64,000 nt of DNA, taken from Anthostomella pinea (Eukaryota; Ascomycota; Sordariomycetes; Xylariales; Xylariaceae). Numbering within the stretch: the first letter of the stretch is position 1; every line of letters begins with the position of its first letter. Location of the stretch: contig CAUWAG010000018.1 in assembly GCA_963556695.1 (NCBI GenBank), forward strand, positions 930,001-994,000. Reading direction: 5' to 3'. A model generated the notes under the pieces. The model was not told the origin of the DNA, did not search any database, and saw only the letters and a list, made by a program, of their open reading frames with translations. Positions 45,502-57,300 of this stretch are shown here, piece by piece. The position numbers and the translations under genes were made by a program.

Positions 45502-48092
45502 GGCTACCTACGCTGGATGGTGAGGAGAGCGCAGTTGGGATGCAGCATCTACTGTTCTGCTGTGATTGAGGGGCTTCATGTGCGTTTTGGTGGTGTTGTT
45601 TGGGACGTGATGGAGATGGTGGGATGTTCAATGTTGTCAGACGCGCGACGCGTCGTCGTACATGTACGGCTATCTTATCTGCAGACTGCAGAAGAAGGCT
45701 CCTGCCGCCTACGCAAAATCATGTAGTTTAGAGATATGACAACAGTACTACCCTATCCCCTTGAGTGGCAGTCCGCACCAGCTCACCAAAAATCAGGTAC
45801 AGTACATCCGGGATCACCCGTGACGGCATTCGGTGTCCTATAGCCACTTATCTAACCAATCAGAGCCTTCCATCTTTGGCCTAGAGTGGTTCCAAGCATG
45901 ACAATTGGTCTTTCACAGTGGGTAATGTGACTTGGGGGTGGTCTTGACTGTACACTACAACTTGGTGCGGACTGCCACTCAAGAGGACACGGACTTTGAT
46001 GCAATTGACGTGCGTTTGTCATGTTGAAAATAGTTATTGTCTTGATGGACTGTACACATGTGGGAAGAGCTGTGGAATATCTGGTGGGTGTAGCCAACGA
46101 CCTTTGAACCTCACGACAGCTCGAGCAGCTACTTACCTATAGCGTGTCATTGAAGGAAGGCATCTATACAGGATAATGATGTCTTCAACCTGTCTCTGAT
46201 TCACGTCCGAATAAGAGTGCTGACCTTGATAGCATTCACTTAGACCAGAGTCGCATGTAGCCAATGTCAGATTTGAACGAGAGCGGCAATACGACGACCC
46301 CAAGCTTACAAGGATGACTGTTTTGGGTATCCCGCCATCATGCACCCCGCGAACTGAGGCGTCAAATGAGCTGACTGTCTTACATGGCGAGGGAACGTAA
46401 CATCACTGCCGTCGACTCTTTTATCTGATGAGACGTCGACCACGGCGTATGATTATACTCCGCTCCGATGCGCCGACATGCACTCAGGGGCTTCACTGGT
46501 ACAGCTTGAGGGGGCCGGGGATTCGTAAGCACACCGGGCTCTTCAAAGAATATGGTGTTCCGCGGACTGAGGGGTGATTATAAATCCAACATCGTAGGCG
46601 GAAAGCGCCGGCGTTGTAATAAATGAAGCAGTTGGAGTACGCAGTATGCACCACGGCCCACAGCCGATAGCGGAACCATCATGATGAGGGTGATCAATCA
46701 GGCCCGGGTCATCGTGTGTCGGGCAAGCAAATGCGAGCTCTGATCATTGGTGTGCAACTACTGGAGGGTTTGGAAAGACATGACCGACACGGCAGAGATA
46801 GAGATAGTTGACGTCAACATGGTATTCTTCGTGCGCGACCAAAACGCCCAGGGCTTGTTGGACTAGTTTCTGCTGCCCGGAGAACAGGTTCCGCGGTGCT
46901 TAGGTCAGATCGTCAAGTTCATGATCATCATAGATTGTAGATATGGCCCGCCTTTCGCGCCGGCGACACTTGGGAACAGTTTGGCTTGTGAGACGCCAGG
47001 TTAGTGTTAATGTGGTATGTTTCGAGGATATGGCTGACTGAGGGACTTGCATTTGGGACAATGATATACCAGAATGATAAGCTCGTTTCTTGAATCGTTG
47101 CTTGCGGTTTCGGGGGGTAAGTTGGAGATGTAGCACTTGATTTCCAACAATCCTAGCCGTGAGTGAGCATTGAAGGGTGAAGATAATTTGCCGGGCAGCT
47201 GGTAATATGCATCACAGCAGTCGGAGTATCGTGGGAATCGGCGCCGTCCAAGACTCCAAAGGATTGTGCAGTCGCTGGACTGCGTTCTGCGGGGCAGTCA
47301 GCACTGATCGTGATAGCCATTAGTGATCGCAAAGGCGCGCCGCGGGGGTTAGCGGCCAGTTCTGGCAATCTGATTGGATGGCATGAGCACTGGCTGCCAC
47401 TTGGTGAAGGAGCTGAGGGGAACACCCCCAAGCCAAGAAAAGTGGCCGAGAAAAAGCCACCCACGGGCTCTGCTCTCGGTACACCGCAGCATATCATGAA
47501 CTCCTCTTTGGGATGACTTGCAACCATATCACCATCTTCACTCTCCCCCCTCTTCCCACACACTGCCCGTGTATCAAGCATTCCTGCTACACTGCGGAAT
47601 ATACATTTCTATGAGCAAGAAAGAGTACCTATTACGACCTTGACCGATTACCTCATCATAATTATTAGCTGGGAGGACTCGGACTAGCACGGGTACGATC
47701 GGTCCTAACGTCAACGGTCCGTCAGCACTTTTCGGTCCATTTTCGAGGGTTGGGGACCTCGGTGACTCGCTTTGTCTGCTGTGTTGAGTCCATTTCTTTC
47801 GACCCACCGGTTCGAGAGTCTTGACACACACACAAGACACACCCCGTGGACCAAACTTTTGTAGTGCGCCCGCCGCTCGGAACACGAAACAAATCCTGCC
47901 AACTACAACAATTACCAATCTGGAATCCAGGAGGGAACAAAGGGACAGAACGCCATCTGTCAAGCAACGAGAGGACAACACACCACACACCACACATATC
48001 GCCATCGCCTACCGGGGTTGAGGTCGAGCCACGACCGCACAAGACAGCACCGTCAATCACGAAATCGAAACCGAGCCCGATAAGCTGTCGAT
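45502..48092. other. Intergenic region of 2.6 kb (CENP-N / bZIP divergent promoter)
   Basis: No gene supported. Frames at 47153-48060 overlap on several strands and look non-coding. The stretch includes the inverted-repeat element at 45760-45983 and presumably a long bZIP leader (CA-rich tract at about 47823-47840 and 47978-47998). Confidence 0.5.
45760..45983. repeat. Possible MITE: imperfect terminal inverted repeats
   Basis: Perfect 21-bp inverted arms lie at 45760-45780 and 45963-45983 (core GAGTGGCAGTCCGCACC and its reverse complement). Weaker complementarity continues inward (GTACAGT ... GGTGG-type blocks) and a few bases outward. The internal loop is about 180 bp without coding potential. 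The size and layout fit a small non-autonomous DNA transposon. No convincing target-site duplication was seen. Confidence 0.5.
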
Positions 48093-49727
48093 ATGGCAGG
48101 TTATAGCCGTCGCGGCCAGCCCGTCAACGTGTCCCAGTTGCTGCAGGACCTGAACCGCGTCCCAGAGCCGGCGCCGCAGCCCGAGGAGCACCTCCGCAGC
48201 CTCGACGATGAGCTGGCTATGTTCACCAACACGAATTTCATTGATTGGGATGCCGGACACAACCGTAGCAATGGTCCCCAACAGCCGCCGCCTGTCGCTG
48301 TCGAGGCTGAGACACCGTCATCCACGACCACCTCGCCTACTGAGGCCGTCTCCTCCGAGTCGATGGCAGGAGCAGAAATACCAGGTTTCGATTTCAATTT
48401 GGGAGGTAAGTGCGACATGCATTTCCATCATCTTCATCGCTGCCGTCGATCATGTCACGCCTTTTCGCACCGTCGAGCAATTGCTAGTCGCTATTGGCTC
48501 AGTTGTCTGTCTCGTTTGTCCCCCCGCAGTGTGCAGCATCATTGCGCAACAACGTTGGAAGTCCTTACAACCACAACCATGACCACCTTCAGCTCATCAC
48601 ACAACCCGTTTGTGACACCACAACTGCTCCCCTTTCAAACCGAACTTGTCTTCCTCCCACGCGCGCCCCGTGGCAAAAGGGCGATTGGTTTGCGTCCACC
48701 AAGCGGAGGGCATTGCCTTATCACCAGCACGCCCTTCGTCGTGCCACACCCCCCACTCTGCATGCCCTCCCTCACCCATGCACCTGATTGAGACCTGATT
48801 GGCATGTCAGCCTCAGGTTGCATTCCCCTCGGTGGTCGGTGGCTTTGGGGTTTCCTGCTGCGAACTGCAAACTGCAATCTGCACCACCCCTGCTCGCAAC
48901 CCGCATTCGACAGAACAGCCCGCTATGGCGCAATCGAGCTATGGTGCAATATCCCGTGATCTTGAGGTGATCGTAGGGATTGCCTGCTCACGTCTGGGGA
49001 TGGCAAGGCGACTCGACCCCGTCCCAACGTCGTCGACGCACGCACACCATGGCTTAGAGTTATCCCCATTCTTGAGACGAAGTCGTCATTGATGGTGCCA
49101 AGCACCTCAGAAATCCCTCGCTCGCGCTACTGATTCTAATGTTTTTACCAATTGCGCCAAACCATCTAACAGAACGCCATGACTTCAGGCGACTTCAATG
49201 GCTTCGATTTCCACCCATATTCGACGCCGAATGTCTCCGCGTTTTCGGACAACCTGAACTTGCAGCCTATCCAGCCCTCGCCCACATTTCCACCCAACGG
49301 GGCCCAGCAAAATGCTTTCGGCCCACAACTGCACGCGTCTGGAGAGAAAGGGAAACCCGATGCCGCCCCTGTTCCGTCACGTCGGCAGCTGTCTTTCGAG
49401 GAACAATCACGATTCGCCGCCGAGGAGGACAAGCGGAGGCGGAACACGGCTGCCAGCGCCCGGTTCCGAGTTAAGAAGAAGGCTCGTGAGCAGGCATTGG
49501 AGAAGCGCGAGAAGGATCTTGCCGACAAAGTCTCTTCGCTCGAGGGTCGGATTCAATCACTGGAAACCGAGAATAAGTGGCTACGAGAACTTGTTATGGA
49601 GAAGACTGGTGGCAGCGAGTCGATAGTCAAGGCACTACTTGACAAGCGATCTACCGGCAAGCCATCGTCGACGTCGAAAGATTCGTCCGAGGGCAAGTCG
49701 AAAGAGAAGGCCGACGTCAACGCATGA
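48093..49727 (+). CDS. bZIP transcription factor, CYS-3/MetR-like
   Basis: Probable activator of sulfur-assimilation genes. Exons 48093-48405 and 49189-49727 give 283 aa; the 783-bp intron is unusually long, with branch CTAAC 18 nt before the CTTCAG acceptor. The N-terminus (VSQLLQDLNR then LDDELAMFTNT) is the conserved MetR/Zip1-type block. The basic region is EEDKRRRNTAASARFRVKKK (from E183, preceded by AA), with AxxSAR typical of the CYS-3/MetR branch. Leucines at 208, 215, 222, 229 and 236 form five perfect heptads. A Ser/Lys tail follows. An in-frame ATG at 49179, 10 bases before exon 2, would give an unspliced 182-aa form that keeps the whole bZIP but lacks the N-terminal block. Confidence 0.87.
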
Positions 49728-50880
49728 TCTGTTACGATATATCACAAGTCGTGGGAGACGAGTGCTTATAACTAGGTATCGGCGTTATGTCGGCAGGGAA
49801 TATTCAGGGAGCAGATGCGCCCTTGGGCGAGGGCCGGACAGCAAGGGGTGTCGGGGGATATCATCATTTGATTTATTAGCGACCTTTCGTAAGCTCTCGA
49901 GGCTTGAATATATGATATGCGGGCCTCGTCCCGCCAGCGACGGCAACGGATGTTGGAGTCTTCCCTGCAAGACGGCCCTGTAGCGGGTGCGAGGATAGTC
50001 TGACCCAAGCCGTTAGTCAGCCAATCAATCATGTTGGCCATTGATGAAGGGACTTGTATGTGGTCCAGGCTGTCTGTCGGCCTTGTCTGTTGGCTGGTCA
50101 TGGACCTTGACTACCATAATTGGCTGAGAAGTCATGTACGCGAGTACAGACCCGCGCTCAGCGCCGGCTTATGAAATTCACGAATATGGTCAACCATATT
50201 ACATACAGACACAGGTTGTCCACAGTCAACTCTAAGCCTATATCAAGATTTCAATACCTAGGCGTACATGGGTGTTTGCAAGTAGGTAGATATATGGACG
50301 TCGTCACCATGGGCGCTATATAGCACGTAGATCTTGGGACGACCCTCACTGTTAATTGCGAATAGGGGGCTCTCGGTTTGTCTCTTCTTACCGTCATCAT
50401 TCATGACCTTTGACTCGACCGCTTTAGAGTGGGGTGGGTAGGTAGGTGGGCGTACATATAATTATCTGTGTTTATGCGAGAGGCGAGTCCTAGGTGCCGT
50501 GTCTCTTCTAGATAGATGAGAAAGAAGAGAAGTCTGTTGTTTGTATTCGTCACCGTTTGTTCCATGTCCCGATTTGCTGTTTCATCAGCACGCAATGGCT
50601 AGGGCTATGGCATCTATTCATCCAGTCGGTAGTCCGGGACGGGAGCCAAGCACGCGAGACCTGAGCCACCAAAGCTGCGCTCTGAGCGGCGTGATGGCTC
50701 AAGATCGCACGACCTCACGCGCACCCATCGACCTTACGCGCACCTGTCGACTACGAGCTCACCCACCTAACTGGAACTTCCCCATCCATCCATCCATCCA
50801 TCTGACCTCCGCAGCGCCGCCCGTCCCGAGCTTCCCAAGTCCACCAGCCCTCCCTCCCCTAGTCCTCCTTTTCCCTCCCC
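49728..50880. other. Intergenic region between convergent genes
   Basis: About 1.15 kb: bZIP 3' UTR, then sequence without a supportable gene, including a GGTAGGTAGGTG run (about 50438-50450) and CCAT repeats (about 50784-50802). Confidence 0.5.
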
Positions 50881-51375
50881 CTATTCCGCCTTCCCCTGAT
50901 CATCCGTCGCCGACGCCTTCCGCAACGCCTCCAACCGCGTCTTGTTCCGCCGCCCCAGGATCCGCAGCGTGTTCTCCCGCTCGACGGCGGCCATCTCGCC
51001 CCAGTTGGCGATGCGGCTCAGGGTGCCGTCCGCGTTGACGACCATGGGGCCCATGTGGTCGAGCTTGACGCCGTCGCCGTTGAGGGATAGGTTTGTTGTT
51101 GTGGATGTGGATGTGGATGTTGATGTGGGGGTGGACGAGGGGGTGAAAGTTTCTGGCTCTGGGAGCGGGAGGATGGGTTTTGATGGCTGTTCTTGTGGTT
51201 GAGGTTGTTGTGGTGGTGTTGATGCCATTTTGGGTTGTTGAGATGCAGATGAGCCTGGCCGTGATGAGTGCCTGGAAGGGGCCGGTGTGTATGAGATGAG
51301 TCTGCTTGGTAGGGTGGCCCTAGGTGCCTGAAGACGGGCTCTAGAGATGTTGAGGATGAGGTGGCAGTTTCTCAT
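50881..51375 (-). CDS. Small conserved fungal protein, function unknown
   Basis: Single-exon frame of 164 aa. From ATG 51375 the first ~35 residues are Arg/Leu/Ser-rich without acids and would suit a mitochondrial leader; an internal ATG (MASTPPQQ, 51228) would remove it. A Pro/Gln/Ser/Thr-rich stretch (50-95) with an STST run leads to a compact C-terminal block: LDHMGPMVVNADGTLSRIAN then WGEMAAVERENTLRILGRRN. This block has the look of a conserved short fungal domain that ends many small hypothetical proteins; I do not know its function. Good C/G third-position use supports coding. Confidence 0.72.
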   Translation of the reverse strand: MRNCHLILNISRARLQAPRATLPSRLISYTPAPSRHSSRPGSSASQQPKMASTPPQQPQPQEQPSKPILPLPEPETFTPSSTPTSTSTSTSTTTNLSLNGDGVKLDHMGPMVVNADGTLSRIANWGEMAAVERENTLRILGRRNKTRLEALRKASATDDQGKAE

Positions 51376-52041
51376 CTCGGTATCCTCTTGGTGTGTTACA
51401 GAGTCGCTTGATGAGTTCTGTATGTTTTATGTGCTTGTTCATGAAGTTGAGATTGAGGTTGAAGGTTGACGGGAGCCGCAAATTGAGAGAGAGCTGTTGT
51501 GGACCCTTGTCTTGTTTGTCACCTCGCCGTTGCACGGTCCACTTTACCCCAGATTCTGGCTCTCACACTCACCTCGTCTCAGGTTTGGTCGTCCTTCTTC
51601 ACACTGAAATATAAAGAACCGTCTTGAAGTTCTTATGAAAAAACATCAAAGGATTCCGTGGCATGTACTGTTCTATGTGAAGCCCTGGGATTTCACCCTT
51701 AGACCCGGTTTGCGCAGCAAATCCCCCGCCAAAACGTTCCGACAATGGATAAGCAGGATGGCGGGAAGAGCCGCTTGGGGACCACAGAGCTTCTATCTGG
51801 CAAGAACGACATGAGTGTGCAAAGAGTCCCCTCTATTGGACTTCAGGTTTAGCCTTGAATGCTGTGAATTCTTTTCTTATGGTCCCTCAACCGGTTCGCG
51901 CTCTTTCTGCTTCGTCATATATCCCGCATCTGTGTCTTGGACCACGGGCTTCCCCGCCTCATAAAGCTCTCTTCTTCCAAACCATCAGAGCAGCGAGCAG
52001 AGATTGATAATACATCAGCTTTCAAAAAGCCGATAATCAAG
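51376..52041. other. Divergent promoter region
   Basis: About 660 bp between the small conserved gene and the FAD oxidoreductase. An in-frame ATG at 51937 upstream of the preferred oxidoreductase start would add 35 residues of non-family character. Confidence 0.45.
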
Positions 52042-53704
52042 ATGGGGGCTGTCCAATCCCAAGCCAGAACCCTCTGGACAGCCGTAAAAGTCCTTCTCGA
52101 ACTCAACAAATCCCTCCAGGACTTCCTCAAGCGCGCCAGCGAACCCCCGGGCCTGCCAGTGCCGAACCCGACCAAGTCGTACTGGCTAAACGACCCGCCA
52201 TTCCCGGAGCTCGTTGACTTCCGCTCCCCGGTCCTGCCAGGCGAAGCCGACATCGTGATCATCGGGTCCGGCATCACAGGCGCGGCCGTCGCGCGCACCG
52301 TGCTGCAGGAGAGCAAGCGGAAAGGCCTCCCGCAGCGCGTCGTCGTGCTCGAGGCGAGGACCCTCTGCTCGGGCGCCACGGGCCGCAACGGCGGACACAT
52401 GAAGAGCTCGCCGCACGAGCTGTTCGCCAGGCTGCGGGGCCGGCTGGGCGAGAACCGCGCGGCGGCGCTGACGCGGTTCCAGCTCGCGCACGTGGGGGTG
52501 CTGACGCAGCTGTGCGAGGCCGAGGGCTGGGACGTTGCCGAGTGTCGCGAGGTCGAGACCGTGGATCTGTATCTCGACGATGAGGCCCGCGATAAGGCGT
52601 TTGCGGAGGTCAGGGAGCTGCGGAAGTGGATCCCGGAGCTGGAGGTCGAGATTTGGGATGGGGTTGGTGCACAGAAGGTGAGCCTGTCTCGTCGTCTTCT
52701 CCCTCGGTGGGAAGGTATGATGGCAATTTGGTGCTTGCTGTACTAATGGGTTTCTCTAGAACTTTGAGGTGAACTCTTATGTCAAGGGCGCCATCTCATA
52801 TACGGCGGGCGCTATGTGGCCCTTCAGATTCGTCAGTTGTGTTTGGAAGGACCTTGTGTCCAAATTTGGGGAGAGCCTCTCCTTGGAAACGGGCACCTCC
52901 GTTGTTTCCGTCGAAGCAAAGGCCCAGTCGGGATACGCCTACGAGGTCGTCACCAGCCGTGGGACCATCAGATGCAACCACGTCGTGCATGCCACGAATG
53001 GCTTTGCAACGCAATTCATTCCCGGTCTGAGGGGCAAGATGGCCGGGTTCCTGGCCCACATGTCGGCCCAGCGGCCGGGAAAGCAGTTCCCCGACCTCAA
53101 CGGCACCAGGTCATGGTCCGTTATGTATGGGCCGGCGGCTTTCGACTACGTCACGCAGCGGCCCAACATCGACGGCAAGGCCGGCGACATCATGCTGGGC
53201 GGCGGGTTGGACCGCTCCAAAGACCAGGGCCTCACCTGCATGGGCGTCTGGGATGACAGTCGCATGGAGGCTCTGCCTTTTGCCCATATCAGCGGTATCT
53301 TCCCGACTATTTTCGAGCCGCACTGGGGTGCGGACGCGGAAGGAGGCAGGACGAAACAGGCTTGGTCCGGGATCGTGTGCGGGACGGGTGATATGCTGCC
53401 TTTTGTCGGAAGGCTGCATCCCAAGCTGACGGGGCGGAAACCGGAGACGTCACGGGGCACGGAGAATGGGGTAGAGCCCGGAGAATGGGTTTCTGCAGGC
53501 TACAATGGCGACGGCATGGTCTGGGCTTGGCTCTCGGGCACAGCACTCGGTATGATGCTCGCCGGCTCCGAAAAGGAGGTGGTCCCGCAAAGACCAGGTC
53601 TCCCTGGTGGCCGCACTACTGAATGGGTCCCAAAAAATCTTGAGCCGTCACTGAGGAGAGTCAAGGAGGCGAACCTGGAAAATCTCATTGACGCTTTTCT
53701 ATGA
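52042..53704 (+). CDS. FAD-dependent oxidoreductase (DAO superfamily)
   Basis: Flavoprotein of the D-amino-acid-oxidase/glycine-oxidase-like superfamily; it probably oxidises an amine or amino acid, substrate unknown. Exons 52042-52677 and 52760-53704 (82-bp intron with TACTAAT branch) give 526 aa. The dinucleotide-binding motif GSGITG (G75-G80, after ADIVII) is followed by VVVLEARTLCSGATGRNGGH, the DAO-type flavin-contact block. Later features are GAMWPFRFV, the Rossmann return strand CNHVVHATNGFA, and the C-terminal GYNGDGMVWAWLSGTALG that closes the FAD site. No signal peptide was seen in the 52042 form. The start is chosen because the fungal family begins near MGAV. Confidence 0.88.
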
Positions 53705-54304
53705 GCAGCACGGGATGAATGGTGTCACAACTGCATATCGGAAAAGAGTGTCATCTCAAAGGCATTGATCACCACACCATACGTCGAGTGGAACGAAACC
53801 GGTCTGTCATGAGTGGCTTCAGTGTGATTCGAGGCACGTTTGCTGAATGTTGCACCACTTGACTAGCTCATGAGTAGCTAATTTTATTGACCACATCCAC
53901 TGTCCCGGTCGACATTCTCAGTTTGACCGCTGGTGTCCGAATGGCTCACCTCATTCGCTATCACTCTTTTTCCGTTCGAGGTTGATGAATACCCATTTCC
54001 TATTCAAGCACAGCTTCATAGAGGTGATTAATTGTCCCTCTGGGCTCCGCTCACACTCATCAGTAGGCATGGCAGAGGAGCTCTGCAATACATTGTTGAA
54101 GCAGACAATGGCCGCCCTACTCGGGGGAATCTATATGTATCTGACTCTCAGCAGACCTCTCTCGGGGTTTCTCTATAAATCGCAACTCTCTCTCGTGCCA
54201 ACATCTGCGATCAGGACAGTCATATCATCTGGCTAAGAACGGCCTCCCAACGTAGCTTCACGGTGATACAACCGCAGCTTGACCTTGCCCGAAGCTCAAC
54301 TGCC
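53705..54304. other. Intergenic region, subtilase promoter
   Basis: About 600 bp with no gene. It contains the TATA box reported separately. Confidence 0.5.
54174..54179 (+). promoter_or_regulatory. TATA box of the subtilase gene
   Basis: TATAAA in the context TTTCTCTATAAATCG, 131-146 bp upstream of the candidate ATGs. The position suits a core promoter with a leader of about 100 nt. Confidence 0.5.
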
Positions 54305-57300
54305 ATGGATTGCCATACGATGGCTCGAGTTTTGCCTCTATGGCTCTTGTACGCCATTGCTGGTGGTGTCGGTTCAGTCAACGGTAAGTCAGGGGCTACC
54401 TACCTACTAATAGAAGACTTGCAACGCCAAGCTGACCACTTATAACTCTTACAGCCGCCACTGGTGCCCCCAAACCTACGACGTACGCGTCTGTGACCGA
54501 CACACTGACCATACCCTGGGTCGGCACCTCGACCTACACCATAGCCCCCGGAGACGAGGTCACCGTCCCCCTGCCAGAGGGCCACCTGACGACCCTCTCG
54601 GCCCAGGGCCCGCCCATCCTGACCACGGCCGTTCCGCTCCCTGAGGGACATCTCACGACTTTCACTTTGGGCGAGGGTGAGGCTACTACGGTGTCGCTTT
54701 CTGGCATCGGCTTGACTACTATCTCGTTTTCTTGGACCCAGGGCACCGAGACCCAGACCGCTGCCCCTGAGGCTAGCGGTGCGGACTCTACTGTTTTGGT
54801 TGTTTCTCCGGGGACGCTGCCTACCGTCTCGCCGAGCGATGTAGTAGTTCCTACGATATCCTCATCGAGCGTTGAGATCATTCCCACCTTCACCCCCGTT
54901 CCGATCAGTCCGCCGCCTGCCACCATCAGTATCTCGTCAGGCTCTGGCGTTCCGCCCGCGGGTACTGATTCGCCCTCTTCGAGAACCGTGCTGCCTCCAG
55001 TAGCCAGCGGTACTCCTCTAGGCCATGTCCTTCCACCGCCCATTGGTACCGATTTGCCCTCTTCGAGTACTGTGCTGCCTCCAGTAGTCAGCGGTACTCC
55101 TTCAGGCCATGTCCTTCCACCGCCCATTGGTACCGATTCGCCCTCTTCGAGCACCCTCCTGCCTCCGGTAATCAGCAGTACTCCTTCAGGCACTCTGACG
55201 ATACTTCCTGTTCCGATGCCGTCTCAGACTATCCTTCCACCGCCTGACACCGTCCATATCTCGTCACAAAGTCTTCTCCCGATTACCCCGGGCCCACACG
55301 GAATGCCTATTCCAAGCAAACCCTGTACCGCGTCCGATGGTTCCAGTCTCGTTGCTTGTCCGACTATCCTTCCACCGCCTGACACCGTCCATATCTCGTC
55401 ACAAAGTCTTCTCCCGATTACCGAGGCCACACACGGAATTCCTACGCCGCACCCCATTACCAGTACCGCGCCCGATGGTTCCTTAACGACTTTCCTTTCG
55501 CATCTGCCTACCGTCAGCGGAATACCTATACCGAGCTGGAGTACCTATACCAGTACCGCGTCCGATGGTTCCATTCAAACTCGCTATTCGTCGCTGTCTT
55601 ACACCCCCATCTCGCTAGCTACGCCTGGCATCAGTTACAGTACCGCGTCTGATGGTTCCAGTATCATTGTTGTAACTGTGGCCTGGAGTACTGCCTCGTC
55701 ATCAGCGGGTAATACCAGTGTTTCGCGGCTGTGGCATAACACCACTACCACTCCACTGCCAACGGAGCATAGCACGAGAACTCACCACAGCAGTAACATT
55801 GGATCCATATACACGACGCCGTCCTGGTGGAATACCAGTGCCTTAACCGTTCGACCTATCAGCCCCCCGCCGGTTGGGGATGGGTTGCTTCCGCCCCATA
55901 GCACTAGACCTTATACCCCGGATACTACATCGTCATCAACGGGCACTGTTTCGTGGCCGGGAATCAACAACGGCACTGAGGTTCCGTACACGACCACTGC
56001 CTCGTCATCAGCGGGCACTACCAATACTCCGTCGGGCAAGAACACAATCATGCCACCCCCTACCACTGCCTCGTCATCAGCGGGAACTACCAGTACTCCA
56101 TCGGGCAATAGCACAGTCATTCCACCCCCTACCACTGCCTCGTCATCAGCGGTAACTACCAGTGCTCCATCTGGCAATGGCACAATCATTCCGCCCCCTA
56201 ATACTGGTTCGTCCTCCCCGGGTACCATACTGCCACCGCCAGTGACTATCTTGCCTCCCCCGGGCACTCAGTCTCCCTCCGGAACCATCATACCGCCCCC
56301 AGACACAACCAGTCCCCCTAATGGTACTGTCTTTCCGCCTCCTGGTACCGTCACTTCTACGCCGAGTGCGGGCAACAGTACTATTATCCCTATCGTAATA
56401 GGCGGCGGCGGTGGTGGTAGTGTTGTCGCTCCTCCTCCTCCCACAGACGGTGGTGGTCCTCCTCCCCCTCCCCCTGTCACTGTTGGTCCTCCCCCTCCTC
56501 CTGTCACTGGTGGTAGTAACCCGACAAGCAACATCCCCCCTCCTGGCGGTATACAGCCTACTGGCGGCGGTGGTGGTGGTGGTAGTCATCCAACAAGCGA
56601 TACGCCTCCTCCCAACCATACGGACCCCACTGGCGGCGGAAGCAATGGTTCAAATACGGTTCCGACACCGACAGGAACAGGCACCTTGACTCCGACTGGA
56701 ACGGACACAGTGATCCCAACCGCAACAGGCAGTGTTCCTTCTTCCAGTGTTACCTGCGAATTGGACTCCCCTAGCGGCCCGTCGTCCACATCCACGCCCA
56801 CTTCGGCGGTGCCAACATCGACGCCATGTCCCGGACTGATGTCATTCGCGAGACAAATGGTCTCAATAAACGGCGACGACTATTATATCCCCCTTTCAGG
56901 GGATCCACAGCACTTGATGCTCAATGATGACCTGGGCACTGAGGTGACCATCTCTCCTAGCCGAGTCGAGATTGGTGGTTCTGTCTTCTGTGTCCCAGCT
57001 ACACCTCTTCCGACCCCTAGCATTATTCCTTCTCAGGACGGTCACAATATCTCTTTTCATGCTCGACCGTTGCCATCTCCAGCCCTGCAACCACCTTCTG
57101 GGGCTGGTCGGGATTATGCGGTCAAAGTCGCTAACGGATACATTGGGTTCTCGAACTCGATGACAGACCCTGTTGGTAGTATGTTCATGGCATTGTTCGA
57201 CTTCTATGCTCGTTATGATGCGCCGTCCGATTCCGAAGCTACCAAGTTGCTCGGCTCCGAGGACCAAGCTTTCGACGATTTATTAGACGCAGCCAGAGTT

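Noticed and set aside
47153..47581. 142-codon open frame on - in the bZIP upstream region
   Set aside because: No domain, no codon bias, and several overlapping frames of similar length; treated as non-coding leader/promoter sequence.
51937..52041. Upstream in-frame start for the FAD oxidoreductase
   Set aside because: The added 35 residues do not resemble the family, which begins close to the ATG at 52042.
54961..56268. Regular repeats that could be mistaken for a CRISPR array
   Set aside because: Unit sizes are multiples of three, the repeats lie in an open frame of a secreted protein, and there are no unique spacers. This is also a eukaryotic genome.
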